NCBI RefSeq assembly: GCF_004766045.1
Contig: NZ_SPQQ01000010.1
Span: forward strand, 124,001 to 188,000
Direction of reading: 5' to 3'
DNA from: Desulfosporosinus fructosivorans
GTDB taxonomy: Bacteria; Bacillota; Desulfitobacteriia; Desulfitobacteriales; Desulfitobacteriaceae
DNA length: 64,000 nucleotides
Both the position numbers and the translations under genes were made by a program. The notes under the pieces are model-generated. The model did not search any database and had not been told where the DNA came from. It saw only the letters and a list, made by a program, of their open reading frames with translations. Positions 47,719-54,849 of the stretch are shown in pieces (position 1 is the first letter of the stretch; the number at the start of each line of letters is the position of its first letter).

Positions 47719-48291
47719 ATGTCTTACAATCCTGCTCCCTTTATTTTTTGTCCGATATGCGGTAAACCCCTCCAGAAGTCTATTATTGACAACCAGCCTC
47801 GTAGCATATGCCGTGACTGTTCCTATGTACACTGGGGAAATTTTTCCCTCGGGGTCGGGGGTGTTCTTTGGCACAACGGCAAAGTTCTGCTTGTACAACG
47901 TGCCCATAATCCTGGCAAAGGAATGTGGACTATTCCAGGAGGATATGTAGATCAAGGGGAATCGATCGGGGAAGCAATCATACGCGAAATTCAAGAAGAA
48001 ACTGGAGTTAAAACTAAACCACTTTCTATTATCGCCTTACGCGATCGACCTGATGAGAGACATGACACTTATATAATTTTCCTGATGGAATTTTTAGGTG
48101 GGACCCTTCAAGCACAGCCACAGGAAGTGAGTAATCTTGGCTTCTTTACATTAGAGGAGTGTCTTTCCCTTCCGATCGCCGCTCTGACCCTGGGTGCCCT
48201 CGAAGCATCTCACTCCGTTTCCCAGGGTCTCGTACTAAATTCAGACGTTAAACTAACAGGCACATTGTCAACACTCTATCGTAAACCATAA
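47719..48291 (+). CDS. Nudix hydrolase with N-terminal zinc ribbon
   Basis: A 190-residue protein with an N-terminal zinc ribbon (CPICGKPL, CRDCSYVHWG) and a Nudix box at about residues 75-97 following the GX5EX7REUXEEXGU pattern (GGYVDQGE, REIQEETG). This architecture resembles NADH-pyrophosphatase-like and ADP-sugar-type hydrolases; the substrate is not clear. The ATG follows GAAAGGAACTAAAAAGG. A terminator is 90 bp downstream. It may be co-transcribed with the MFS gene. Confidence 0.88.
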   Translation: MSYNPAPFIFCPICGKPLQKSIIDNQPRSICRDCSYVHWGNFSLGVGGVLWHNGKVLLVQRAHNPGKGMWTIPGGYVDQGESIGEAIIREIQEETGVKTKPLSIIALRDRPDERHDTYIIFLMEFLGGTLQAQPQEVSNLGFFTLEECLSLPIAALTLGALEASHSVSQGLVLNSDVKLTGTLSTLYRKP

Positions 48292-48379
48292 TCATCCTGA
48301 TATTTCCGCCCAGCTTTAGGACAAAAGGGGGCTTGTGAAAACTCAGTCTCCAAAATTCTGAGTGGTTACAACAATCAAA

Positions 48380-48420
48380 AAGCGTCCTCATTTCACTATC
48401 AAAGTGGAATGAGGACGCTT
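48380..48420. terminator. Bidirectional terminator between converging genes
   Basis: An 18-bp perfect stem AAGCGTCCTCATTTCACT and its complement with a five-base loop. Flanking TTTT on both strands lets it serve the Nudix gene and the minus-strand gene at 48581. Confidence 0.85.
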
Positions 48421-48487
48421 GTGTTTTGATGATATAGAAGCAAAAGTGGAGACGTGAAAACAACACAAACAAGTTTTAGCACAGCCC

Positions 48488-48570
48488 CAATCGTTCAACA
48501 AATATAACCTCGAGGATTCGATGGGTGAGCAGAGTACGAGATAGCACTTGTAGGAGTGGGAGTCTCACAT
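48488..48570. repeat. Dispersed imperfect repeat, copy d
   Basis: On the minus strand GTGAGACTCCCACTCC, then TACAAGTGCTATCTCGTACTC and, further on, GTTGAACGATTGGGG. The same blocks in the same order as copy a at 31867-31974, but in the opposite orientation. Confidence 0.6.
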
Positions 48571-48580
48571 AGATAAAGCC

Positions 48581-48844
48581 TTACCCCCCAGCTGAAAGGA
48601 ATCGAAAGCGAAAAGCTTTAAGCATTTCCGACCAGTCTTCTTCATTAACCCGAAATCGCACTTGAGTTGCTGTGACTTGTAACGAGCCTAAAGTACATTT
48701 CCACTCATCACTTAGCTCTACTTGCCAGTTCGGACCCAAATAAGTTCCCTGCCCAATCTGCTTCCCACCGATTGTAAGAAAATACTCTTCTAATTCTCTG
48801 TGAGGCATTCCTCTCATTTCCAAGGAATGCTCTATAATTGTCAT
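48581..48844 (-). CDS. Hypothetical protein, possibly related to MoaD-associated C-terminal domains (DUF1952-like)
   Basis: An 87-residue protein beginning MTIIEHSLEMRGMPHREL, with GPNWQVEL and C-terminal FRVNEEDWSEMLKAFRFRFL. It reminds me of the DUF1952 domain found fused to or near MoaD, but the similarity is from memory and weak, so function is left open. The ATG at 48844 has GAGAGGCG upstream, better than the upstream extension. It follows the YgbA_NO-like gene after 64 bp and may be co-transcribed with it. Confidence 0.6.
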   Translation of the reverse strand: MTIIEHSLEMRGMPHRELEEYFLTIGGKQIGQGTYLGPNWQVELSDEWKCTLGSLQVTATQVRFRVNEEDWSEMLKAFRFRFLSAGG

Positions 48845-48907
48845 AATTTCGCCTCTCTTTTCCAACGCCATGCAGTCCTGGAAACTACAATCCCTCAATT
48901 CAGAGTA

Positions 48908-49216
48908 CTAGTCTTTAAATCCGTCCCACAAATGCCTTAACCCTATAATCGGATGAGCAAAAATCATCCTTGGCCCTACATATCTCATAATCTCTTGAAT
49001 CCGTTTCCGCATATCAGGTTTATAGCAATGCACTGTACATTTCCCGCAGGTTGGTTTGCTTTCTCCGAACTGACAATGGGTTAGACGGTTCATGGCATAA
49101 TCCGATAATTCTTGGCATTCTGGACACAATCTACCCACTGAGTTGTGATGATCTTTGCAGTATAGCTTAAGCATTATTTGCACGGTAGTTTTCTCGCGGT
49201 CTAACCTCGTTGACAT
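48908..49216 (-). CDS. YgbA_NO-family (nitrous oxide-stimulated promoter) protein
   Basis: A 102-residue Cys-rich protein with CPECQELSDYA, CQFGESKPTCGKCTVHCYKP and RYVGPRMIFAHP, which match the family named after a nitrous-oxide-stimulated promoter (YgbA_NO). The cysteines, CPEC, C, C, CGKC and HC, may hold an Fe-S cluster or zinc. The physiological role is not known with certainty. The ATG is at 49216, GATGGAGTTGAGC upstream. It is divergent from a small plus-strand gene at 49373. Confidence 0.8.
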   Translation of the reverse strand: MSTRLDREKTTVQIMLKLYCKDHHNSVGRLCPECQELSDYAMNRLTHCQFGESKPTCGKCTVHCYKPDMRKRIQEIMRYVGPRMIFAHPIIGLRHLWDGFKD

Positions 49217-49372
49217 TTTAGCTCAACTCCATCCCTGATCTCTGGCACTCCTGATTCAGACCCTAAAGACACGCTATTCATACGCCAGCACCCATAGCTG
49301 TTTGTTAGGATACATGCTATTTATTAAATAGGGTATCCTATCAGTAACACTATATAAAGGGGGTAAGATTCC

Positions 49373-49495
49373 ATGGTGTCTAAAAAAACTAAGTCAACGA
49401 ACAACAAGTCACGCAAGCCAGATAACACAGAGAAAATTCCTTTTCCTTTTGACGCTGATAAAATTGGGAAAGACGTAGGAAAAGACCGGGTATAA
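49373..49495 (+). CDS. Small basic protein, 40 residues, unknown
   Basis: MVSKKTKSTNNKSRKPDNTE, then KIPFPFDADKIGKDVGKDRV. The ATG is preceded by AAGGGGGTAAGATTCC, a strong ribosome site, and the stop codon is inside an intrinsic terminator hairpin, both signs of a real gene. The first half is rich in Lys/Ser/Asn and the rest is hydrophilic. It recalls short spore-associated or nucleic-acid-binding proteins, but I do not recognise it. The small size suggests it would be missed by many gene finders. Confidence 0.62.
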   Translation: MVSKKTKSTNNKSRKPDNTEKIPFPFDADKIGKDVGKDRV

Positions 49496-49507
49496 ACCGG
49501 TTCTTTC
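49481..49507 (+). terminator. Intrinsic terminator overlapping the stop codon of the 49373 gene
   Basis: AAAGACCGG / CCGGTTCTTT stem (one bulge) followed by CTTTTTG. The stem begins in the last codons of the small gene. Confidence 0.7.
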
Positions 49508-49567
49508 TTTTTGTGGGAACTATTAACATTCAAAAGACACTGATCTATTCTTTGAATGTACATCAAT

Positions 49568-49601
49568 AACTTGTTCAGCCGTGTTATTGGCTGAACAAGT
49601 T
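49568..49601. terminator. Hairpin around the stop codon of the pseudouridine synthase gene
   Basis: AACTTGTTCAGCC / GGCTGAACAAGTT, a perfect 13-bp stem with an eight-base loop; the minus-strand stop codon TAA falls in the loop. The T-tract after it is weak. Confidence 0.55.
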
Positions 49602-50498
49602 TAAAAATTCCTTGGGGATATCCGTCTCATAACGTATATCTTCACCTGTGATTGGATGTTTAAAGGCCAGCACCCGCGCATGAAGTCCTAACCGACCTAT
49701 AGGGTGCTTAGTTGCACCATATTTCTTATCCCCAATCACACTGTGCCCTATTTCTTTCATATGGACTCGAATTTGGTTCTTTCTCCCAGTTTCCAGTTTG
49801 ACTTCTAAGAGTGAGTAGTTTTTGTTTTTCTGAAGAACCTGGTAGTGAGTCACTGCTTTTTGACCTGCATTAGGCGTGCGACTAGAGTACATAATAAAGG
49901 CTTTACTTTCCGTCAACCAAGAAGTGATCGTTCCTTGCTCTTTGGTCACAAGCCCTTCTACAACCGCTACATAACTCCGCTCCAAAACAACTTCCTTCCA
50001 AGCATTTTGGAGCAATTGCTGTACTTTCTCACTTTTGGCAAACATCATCACTCCTGAGGTTTCTCTGTCAAGACGATGCAACACAAAGATCTTGTTCTTC
50101 GGGTCTCTTTTCTTCACATGCTCACTCAAAATGCTATAGGCTGTTTGTTCCTTTTCTGTAGCAGTAGCAATCGAAAGCAAGCCAGCCTGTTTTTCAATAA
50201 TTATTATATGTAAGTCTTCAAATACAATATTTAGCCCTTCAGGTTGCTTTTCAATCAGCACTTTAGTCCAATTTACGACAACTTGTTGACCGATTTCCAG
50301 AGGATAATTGTATTGAGTGATAACTTCATTGCCCACAGAAATTTGATGATGGGCTAAAAGCGACTTGATATCACTGCGACTTTTACTAGGTATAGCACCT
50401 ATTAAAAACTTCATTAACTCCGCAGCTTCTGTTACTTCAAGGTGGGATTGTCTTTCCTTCCCGGTTTTGGTTATTAATTTATTGCTAGGTGTATGCAT
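49584..50498 (-). CDS. RluD/RluC-family pseudouridine synthase
   Basis: A pseudouridine synthase of the RluA family, 304 residues, with an S4-type N-terminal RNA-binding region (around LLAHHQISVGNEV) and the catalytic HRLDRETSG with the active Asp near residue 147. The C-terminal GRKNQIRVHMKEIGHSVIGDKKYG is also typical. The RNA target is unclear. Its stop codon (49586-49584) lies in the loop of a hairpin at 49568-49601. The ATG is at 50498. Confidence 0.93.
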   Translation of the reverse strand: MHTPSNKLITKTGKERQSHLEVTEAAELMKFLIGAIPSKSRSDIKSLLAHHQISVGNEVITQYNYPLEIGQQVVVNWTKVLIEKQPEGLNIVFEDLHIIIIEKQAGLLSIATATEKEQTAYSILSEHVKKRDPKNKIFVLHRLDRETSGVMMFAKSEKVQQLLQNAWKEVVLERSYVAVVEGLVTKEQGTITSWLTESKAFIMYSSRTPNAGQKAVTHYQVLQKNKNYSLLEVKLETGRKNQIRVHMKEIGHSVIGDKKYGATKHPIGRLGLHARVLAFKHPITGEDIRYETDIPKEFLNLFSQ

Positions 50499-50563
50499 TC
50501 GATTTACCGCCTCTTATCCATGTTATGTGTATTACTATCTCCGAATACACCAGCCTTAATTCC

Positions 50564-50592
50564 TTCTCCACTGAACTCGTTCAACTTGAGGT
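50564..50592. repeat. GTTGAACGAGTTCA repeat, upstream of the pseudouridine synthase gene
   Basis: On the minus strand CTCAAGTTGAACGAGTTCAG followed by TGGAGAAGG, matching the right half of the block at 40489-40521. It lies in the 130-bp gap between the DinB-like and pseudouridine synthase genes. Confidence 0.5.
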
Positions 50593-50628
50593 AATCATAG
50601 ATTTCTGCGGTGGAGCGTCTCACATGGA

Positions 50629-51132
50629 TCAAATTCGAGGTGGTTCCATTCCGATATTATCCCAATCTTCCCTAGCAGGACCGTAAATTCCAGGCACTTT
50701 AAGACCAGCCTGTCTCATCAGTACGGTTATCTGTCCCCGATGGTGGATCTGATGATCAACCAAAGCACTTAAAGTCGTGCCAATTGCCCAGCTTTCTCCA
50801 TACATATCCTTTTTCTCTAAAAGAGTCTGATCATTCCACTGGTTTCTAATTGCCGCTACTAATGATTTGCTAACTTCTCGATAATTATTAATTATCTCCA
50901 CCGCCGTGTTCGGAAGCGGGGCATCTTCATTAATACTCTCCATAATCAATCCCGTTCTAGCCATCATCTCTGGGATCGTTGTCACGAGATGCCAAGCGAT
51001 TCTCCCAAGTGTGCGATCCGGTGCTGCAACTAATTGGTTCAAGGACTCATCAGTTAGAACGTCTAGGATTCGTTGGGTCGATTCAGCTTCTTTCTCCCAT
51101 ACTTGTAGAAAGGTCGAGACAGATAAAAACAT
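50629..51132 (-). CDS. DinB-family protein
   Basis: A 167-residue four-helix-bundle protein with histidines placed as in DinB proteins: WHLVTTIPEM (His near residue 48), and DHQIHHRGQI (near residue 128), the metal triad. The family includes bacillithiol- or mycothiol-dependent transferases and proteins of unknown function; the substrate cannot be told. The ATG is at 51132. It is a monocistronic gene flanked by a terminator on the upstream side. Confidence 0.87.
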   Translation of the reverse strand: MFLSVSTFLQVWEKEAESTQRILDVLTDESLNQLVAAPDRTLGRIAWHLVTTIPEMMARTGLIMESINEDAPLPNTAVEIINNYREVSKSLVAAIRNQWNDQTLLEKKDMYGESWAIGTTLSALVDHQIHHRGQITVLMRQAGLKVPGIYGPAREDWDNIGMEPPRI

Positions 51133-51223
51133 TCTTAATCCCCCTTAATACTTGAATTTATCCCAATATTACCAGTTAGCTTGATTGAGGTCAATTAATT
51201 CTCCCTCTGACTAGTATTAAAAA

Positions 51224-51248
51224 GGTGCCTACTAAACCAGTAGGCACC
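51224..51248. terminator. Terminator after the malic enzyme gene
   Basis: GGTGCCTACT / AGTAGGCACC perfect 10-bp stem flanked by A-runs and T-runs on both strands. On the minus strand it ends with TTTTTAATAC, 44 bp after the malic enzyme stop. Confidence 0.9.
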
Positions 51249-51291
51249 CTTTTTCACTATTCGAATTCAACAACAAATATTAAATGTTGTC

Positions 51292-52521
51292 TTATTTTCC
51301 CTCGTAGAATTTGCTCAGGTTTTCGGCGACTTCTTTAGGGTCAACTTTACGAGTAGCAACCCCTGTATCTACCGCAGCTTTTGCAACTGCAGCGGCAACA
51401 GCTGGGCCCACACGCAAGTCAAAAGCTTTAGGAATGACGTAATCCGCGTTCAGTTCTTCATCGCTTACTATGTTAGCAATGGCATAGGCAGCGGCAACTT
51501 TCATCTCTTCGTTGATTACTTTCGCACCAGCATCGATCGTTCCACGGAAAATTCCGGGGAAGGCCAGAACATTGTTTACCTGGTTCGGGTAATCGGAACG
51601 TCCGGTTCCAATTACAGCAGCCCCTGCTTCTTTAGCATCCGCTGGCCAAATCTCCGGTACAGGATTAGCTTGTGCAAAGACGATAGGATCTTTAGCCATT
51701 GATTTAACCATTTCGGGAGAAACGAGATTCGCCCCAGAAACGCCGATAAATACGTCAGCGCCAATTAACGCATCTGCCAAATTGCCCTTAAGTAATTTAC
51801 GATTAGTACTGAGGGCTATATCATCTTTGTATTTATTCATACCTGCGGTACGTCCCTCAAAAATTGTACCTTTAGTGTCACACATAATAACATTTTGAAG
51901 TCCCATACTCATCAAGAGTTTTACGATAGCCATTCCAGCTGCTCCAGCACCGTTCACAACAATGTTAACGTCTTTTAGGTCTTTCTTTACAACCTTGAGA
52001 GCATTAACCAGACCAGCCATAGTAACTACTGCTGTCCCGTGTTGATCATCATGAAAGATCGGTCCATCGTAAATCTCTTTGAGCTTTTCCTCGATGTAAA
52101 AGCATTCTGGAGCTTTGATGTCTTCCAGATTGATTCCACCAAACGTGGGTTCCAAAAGTTTAACGACTTCGATCACTTTGTCACTGTCCTGGGTCTCTAG
52201 ACAAATTGGAAAAGCATCGACATCACCGAATGTTTTAAAGAGGATGCCCTTTCCTTCCATAACTGGCATAGCGGCGCGGGCGCCGATATTTCCCAGTCCA
52301 AGAACTGCAGAACCTGTAGACACAACAGCGATTAAGTTTTCCCTGTTTGTATACACATTCACCAAGGCAGGATCTTTAGCAATTTCCAGGCAAGGTTCAG
52401 CAACACCGGGAGAATATGCTAGGCTTAAATCATCACCGTTACGAACGGGCACTTTACTAATAACAGCAATTTTACCTTTATTATCTTTATGGAGTTTAAG
52501 TGCATCTTCACGAAGACTCAT
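51292..52521 (-). CDS. NAD(P)-dependent malic enzyme
   Basis: Malic enzyme oxidatively decarboxylates malate to pyruvate. The 409 residues are the short bacterial form: an N-terminal region with SPGVAEPCLEIAKDP, IGARAAMPVMEGKGILFKTF, the metal and substrate motif DDQHGTAVVTMAG near residue 167 and a Rossmann loop VVNGAGAAGMAIV near residue 195. Cofactor preference cannot be told. It is the last gene of the glyoxylate cluster and would draw off malate formed by the malate-CoA ligase. A hairpin in the preceding gap could lower its expression relative to the upstream genes. Confidence 0.95.
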   Translation of the reverse strand: MSLREDALKLHKDNKGKIAVISKVPVRNGDDLSLAYSPGVAEPCLEIAKDPALVNVYTNRENLIAVVSTGSAVLGLGNIGARAAMPVMEGKGILFKTFGDVDAFPICLETQDSDKVIEVVKLLEPTFGGINLEDIKAPECFYIEEKLKEIYDGPIFHDDQHGTAVVTMAGLVNALKVVKKDLKDVNIVVNGAGAAGMAIVKLLMSMGLQNVIMCDTKGTIFEGRTAGMNKYKDDIALSTNRKLLKGNLADALIGADVFIGVSGANLVSPEMVKSMAKDPIVFAQANPVPEIWPADAKEAGAAVIGTGRSDYPNQVNNVLAFPGIFRGTIDAGAKVINEEMKVAAAYAIANIVSDEELNADYVIPKAFDLRVGPAVAAAVAKAAVDTGVATRKVDPKEVAENLSKFYEGK

Positions 52522-52562
52522 GTTACACCGTTCCTTTCTTTTCCTTAATTCATAGAATTAGA

Positions 52563-52597
52563 AAGCCTGGTCACTGATAGTATTGTTGACCAGGCTT
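52563..52597 (-). terminator. Intercistronic hairpin between citE-like and malic enzyme genes
   Basis: AAGCCTGGTCA / TGACCAGGCTT perfect 11-bp stem with a 13-base loop, followed on the minus strand by TCTAATT. It may act as a partial terminator or an RNA stability element. Confidence 0.65.
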
Positions 52598-52629
52598 CAC
52601 ATAAAGTAGTGACCAAGCTCAATTATATG

Positions 52630-53517
52630 CTAGGCTTTCGCGTTTTTAGCATCAATCTCAGCTTGTGCAGCTATGATATCCAAAGCATTGAGGTAAACTG
52701 GGGTGTCCACCATTTTGCCGTTGAATGACACAGAGGCTTTACCTTTAGCAATACCTTCTTCTTCGAAGACTTTCACAACACCACCAGCCCATTCAACATC
52801 AGCTGGATCAGGAGAGTACATACGGTTAGAAGGTTCAATTTGTCCTGGATGAATAATCATGCGGCCCTCATAACCCATTTGTCGTCCTTCAGCCACATTT
52901 TTTTCAAAGGCTTCAATGTTTTTGAAATCAACAAAAGGTGCATCGATTGCCACAATTCTAGCTGCGCGGCAGGCTACTGCTACGTGGGCACGACCATATT
53001 GTTGCTCTACACCCTCATTGGTTAATTTGACGCGCATATCACGGCAATAGTCGACTGCTCCAAATATGGCATTGACGTTCCGTTTGCTGGCCAAGCAGCA
53101 CTCTGCTGCATTAATAATTCCTTTGGCAGTTTCAAGCAACATGGAGATTTTAACTGTCCCTACTTCTAGACCACGACGGCGCTCGAGTTCTTCGAGTTTC
53201 CAATCTAGGCGTTGAACATCAGCTGCGCAACCAGTTTTAGCCAAAGTTACTCCGTTTAGTCCTTCATAGACAATCGCTTCCAGATCATCATTGGTTAATT
53301 CTGTTTCCCAGTTATTGATACGCACATATACTTCAGCGCCGCCAGTTCCTGCATAGAGAAGGTTTTCGCGAACGATTTGACGGGCGGCTTCTTTTTCTGC
53401 TGGTGGTACGGAATCCTCGAGGTCAAGCGTGATGATATCAGCCGTAAACTCGGGAGCCTTAGCAACCATTTTAGGATTGTTTCCAGGAATGTACATAACA
53501 GATCTCATAATTGTCAT
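52630..53517 (-). CDS. CitE/HpcH-HpaI-family lyase, probable malyl-CoA lyase
   Basis: A 295-residue TIM-barrel lyase of the citrate-lyase-beta/malyl-CoA-lyase family. Conserved residues are TLDLEDSVPPAEK (around residue 30-42), RINNWE, LLETAKGI, FGAVDYCRDM and IIHPGQIEPSN. No citrate lyase alpha or gamma subunit is near, so a free-standing CoA-ester lyase is more likely than citrate lyase. In context (ligase, malic enzyme, glycolate oxidase) malyl-CoA cleaved or formed from acetyl-CoA and glyoxylate is the best guess. The ATG at 53517 has GGGGGA upstream. Confidence 0.85.
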   Translation of the reverse strand: MTIMRSVMYIPGNNPKMVAKAPEFTADIITLDLEDSVPPAEKEAARQIVRENLLYAGTGGAEVYVRINNWETELTNDDLEAIVYEGLNGVTLAKTGCAADVQRLDWKLEELERRRGLEVGTVKISMLLETAKGIINAAECCLASKRNVNAIFGAVDYCRDMRVKLTNEGVEQQYGRAHVAVACRAARIVAIDAPFVDFKNIEAFEKNVAEGRQMGYEGRMIIHPGQIEPSNRMYSPDPADVEWAGGVVKVFEEEGIAKGKASVSFNGKMVDTPVYLNALDIIAAQAEIDAKNAKA

Positions 53518-53591
53518 TAGATTTTCCCCCTATTAATTTATTTAATTATTTCTAAGGTTTACTTTGGAAAAAGCAAACTTGCTTGCGTGGT

Positions 53592-54488
53592 TTAATCTTT
53601 TATCTTTTGTTTTAAGATAATTGGGATATCAGTTGGTGTTTCAGCAACAAATCCGCCAGCCAAAGTGATGGCTTCCATTTTGCTCTTAGCGGATCCGCGA
53701 CCACGTTCAACAATGTTAGACGCGTGGGAGAATCTCATACCTACGGGTGCCCAGGCCCCCGCCACATAGACTACGAAGGGCTTAGTGAATTGACCAGCTG
53801 CGATGACTTCTGCGCACTCTTCTTCTTGAGTACCCCCGATTTCAGCATAAACTGCCACTCCCTTGGTCTCTGGATCTGCTTCGAACAATGGGAGTAGATC
53901 AGCCATTGAAGTGCCTAAAACGGGTTCAGTCCCTGTATGGATTACCGTACTAACCCCAAAGCCGCCTTCTCTTAGTAGCCAAGGTATGGTTCCCGACTGG
54001 CCACCACTGCGCGAGAATACACCAATGCTCCCTCTTTGGAAGAATTTATTGGCCCATTCTTTGTTCCCGCCGAGCCAGCCTACGACTGCCTCACCCGGGG
54101 TTATGATTCCGATAGAACCTGGGCCTAAGAGCCTTGATCCTTTTGATTTAGCATAAGCAATCATTTCCATAATGTCGTGGATTGGAGTGCCCTCAACACA
54201 AGGAATGATATTTTTAACTCCTGAGTCGACAGCTTCGTAAACAGCTGTTTTTAAGGCTCGGCCAGGCACAAAGATTACACTAAAGTCGATTTCTCCTTGC
54301 TCGCGGACGATCTCTTTTACAGTGTTAAAAACAGGTATACCATGAATCTCTTCACCGGCTTTTCCCGGGCTCGTTCCACCGATAACTTTGGTACCATATT
54401 CTTTCATGTATTTTGTTCGTACGGATCCTTCGCGACCCGTTATTCCTTGAACGATGACCTTGGTATTCTTGTTAATCAAAATGCCCAT
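53592..54488 (-). CDS. Succinate/malate-CoA ligase alpha-like subunit
   Basis: A 298-residue SucD-like subunit. It shows the CoA-binding loop GITGREG (residues 15-21), the segment SRSGGQSGT (159-167) and the likely phosphohistidine H255 in MRFSHASNIVERGRGSAKSK, the family's active site. The neighbouring residues differ from typical SucD (GHAGAI), so the substrate may not be succinate. Together with the sucC-like gene it would form an ADP- or GDP-forming ligase; malate fits the surrounding genes. Ribosome site GAGGGATAAAA. Confidence 0.87.
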   Translation of the reverse strand: MGILINKNTKVIVQGITGREGSVRTKYMKEYGTKVIGGTSPGKAGEEIHGIPVFNTVKEIVREQGEIDFSVIFVPGRALKTAVYEAVDSGVKNIIPCVEGTPIHDIMEMIAYAKSKGSRLLGPGSIGIITPGEAVVGWLGGNKEWANKFFQRGSIGVFSRSGGQSGTIPWLLREGGFGVSTVIHTGTEPVLGTSMADLLPLFEADPETKGVAVYAEIGGTQEEECAEVIAAGQFTKPFVVYVAGAWAPVGMRFSHASNIVERGRGSAKSKMEAITLAGGFVAETPTDIPIILKQKIKD

Positions 54489-54552
54489 TTTTATCCCTCA
54501 TTTAACAGTTTGCTCTTGTTTTAATTTACGGACTTAAGGCTTCACTTCCGTG

Positions 54553-54840
54553 TTATTGGCGCTTCTGCATATATTCATCTAAACCTTTAATTGGAATGTC
54601 AATTGTGATGGCATTATTACCAGAGGTCCTACATGCAAGCTCACACGCTAAACATTCAGTTCCGAGACGTAATATTTCTTCAGTGTTAAGATGTGCAACT
54701 GAAGCTCTACCCTGGTCATCAATCCCAAGTATACCTCTGGCATACTTTTTGCACGCGTCGGCACATGCCTTAGTTTCGCATGTATCACACTTGCTGGTAT
54801 CGATTTTCACTGTCAGAGTTCTTTCCGCGAATTCCAGCAC
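54553..54840 (-). CDS. Small ferredoxin-like protein between the ligase subunit genes
   Basis: A 95-residue protein with seven cysteines: C18, C21, C26 and C30 (CX2CX4CX3C) and C63, C66 and C70 (CX2CX3C). The pattern suggests at least one [4Fe-4S] cluster but is not the standard 2x[4Fe-4S] ferredoxin spacing. It starts at a GTG (54840) nine bases after the sucC-like stop. Being placed between the beta- and alpha-like subunit genes it may associate with the ligase or hand electrons to or from a partner; this is inference only. Confidence 0.8.
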   Translation of the reverse strand: MLEFAERTLTVKIDTSKCDTCETKACADACKKYARGILGIDDQGRASVAHLNTEEILRLGTECLACELACRTSGNNAITIDIPIKGLDEYMQKRQ

Positions 54841-54849
54841 TAGTCTTCC

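Noticed and set aside
52630-53517. Citrate lyase beta subunit
   Set aside because: No citF, citD or ligase/activation genes are nearby, and the free-standing form in a glycolate/malate context fits a malyl-CoA-type lyase better.
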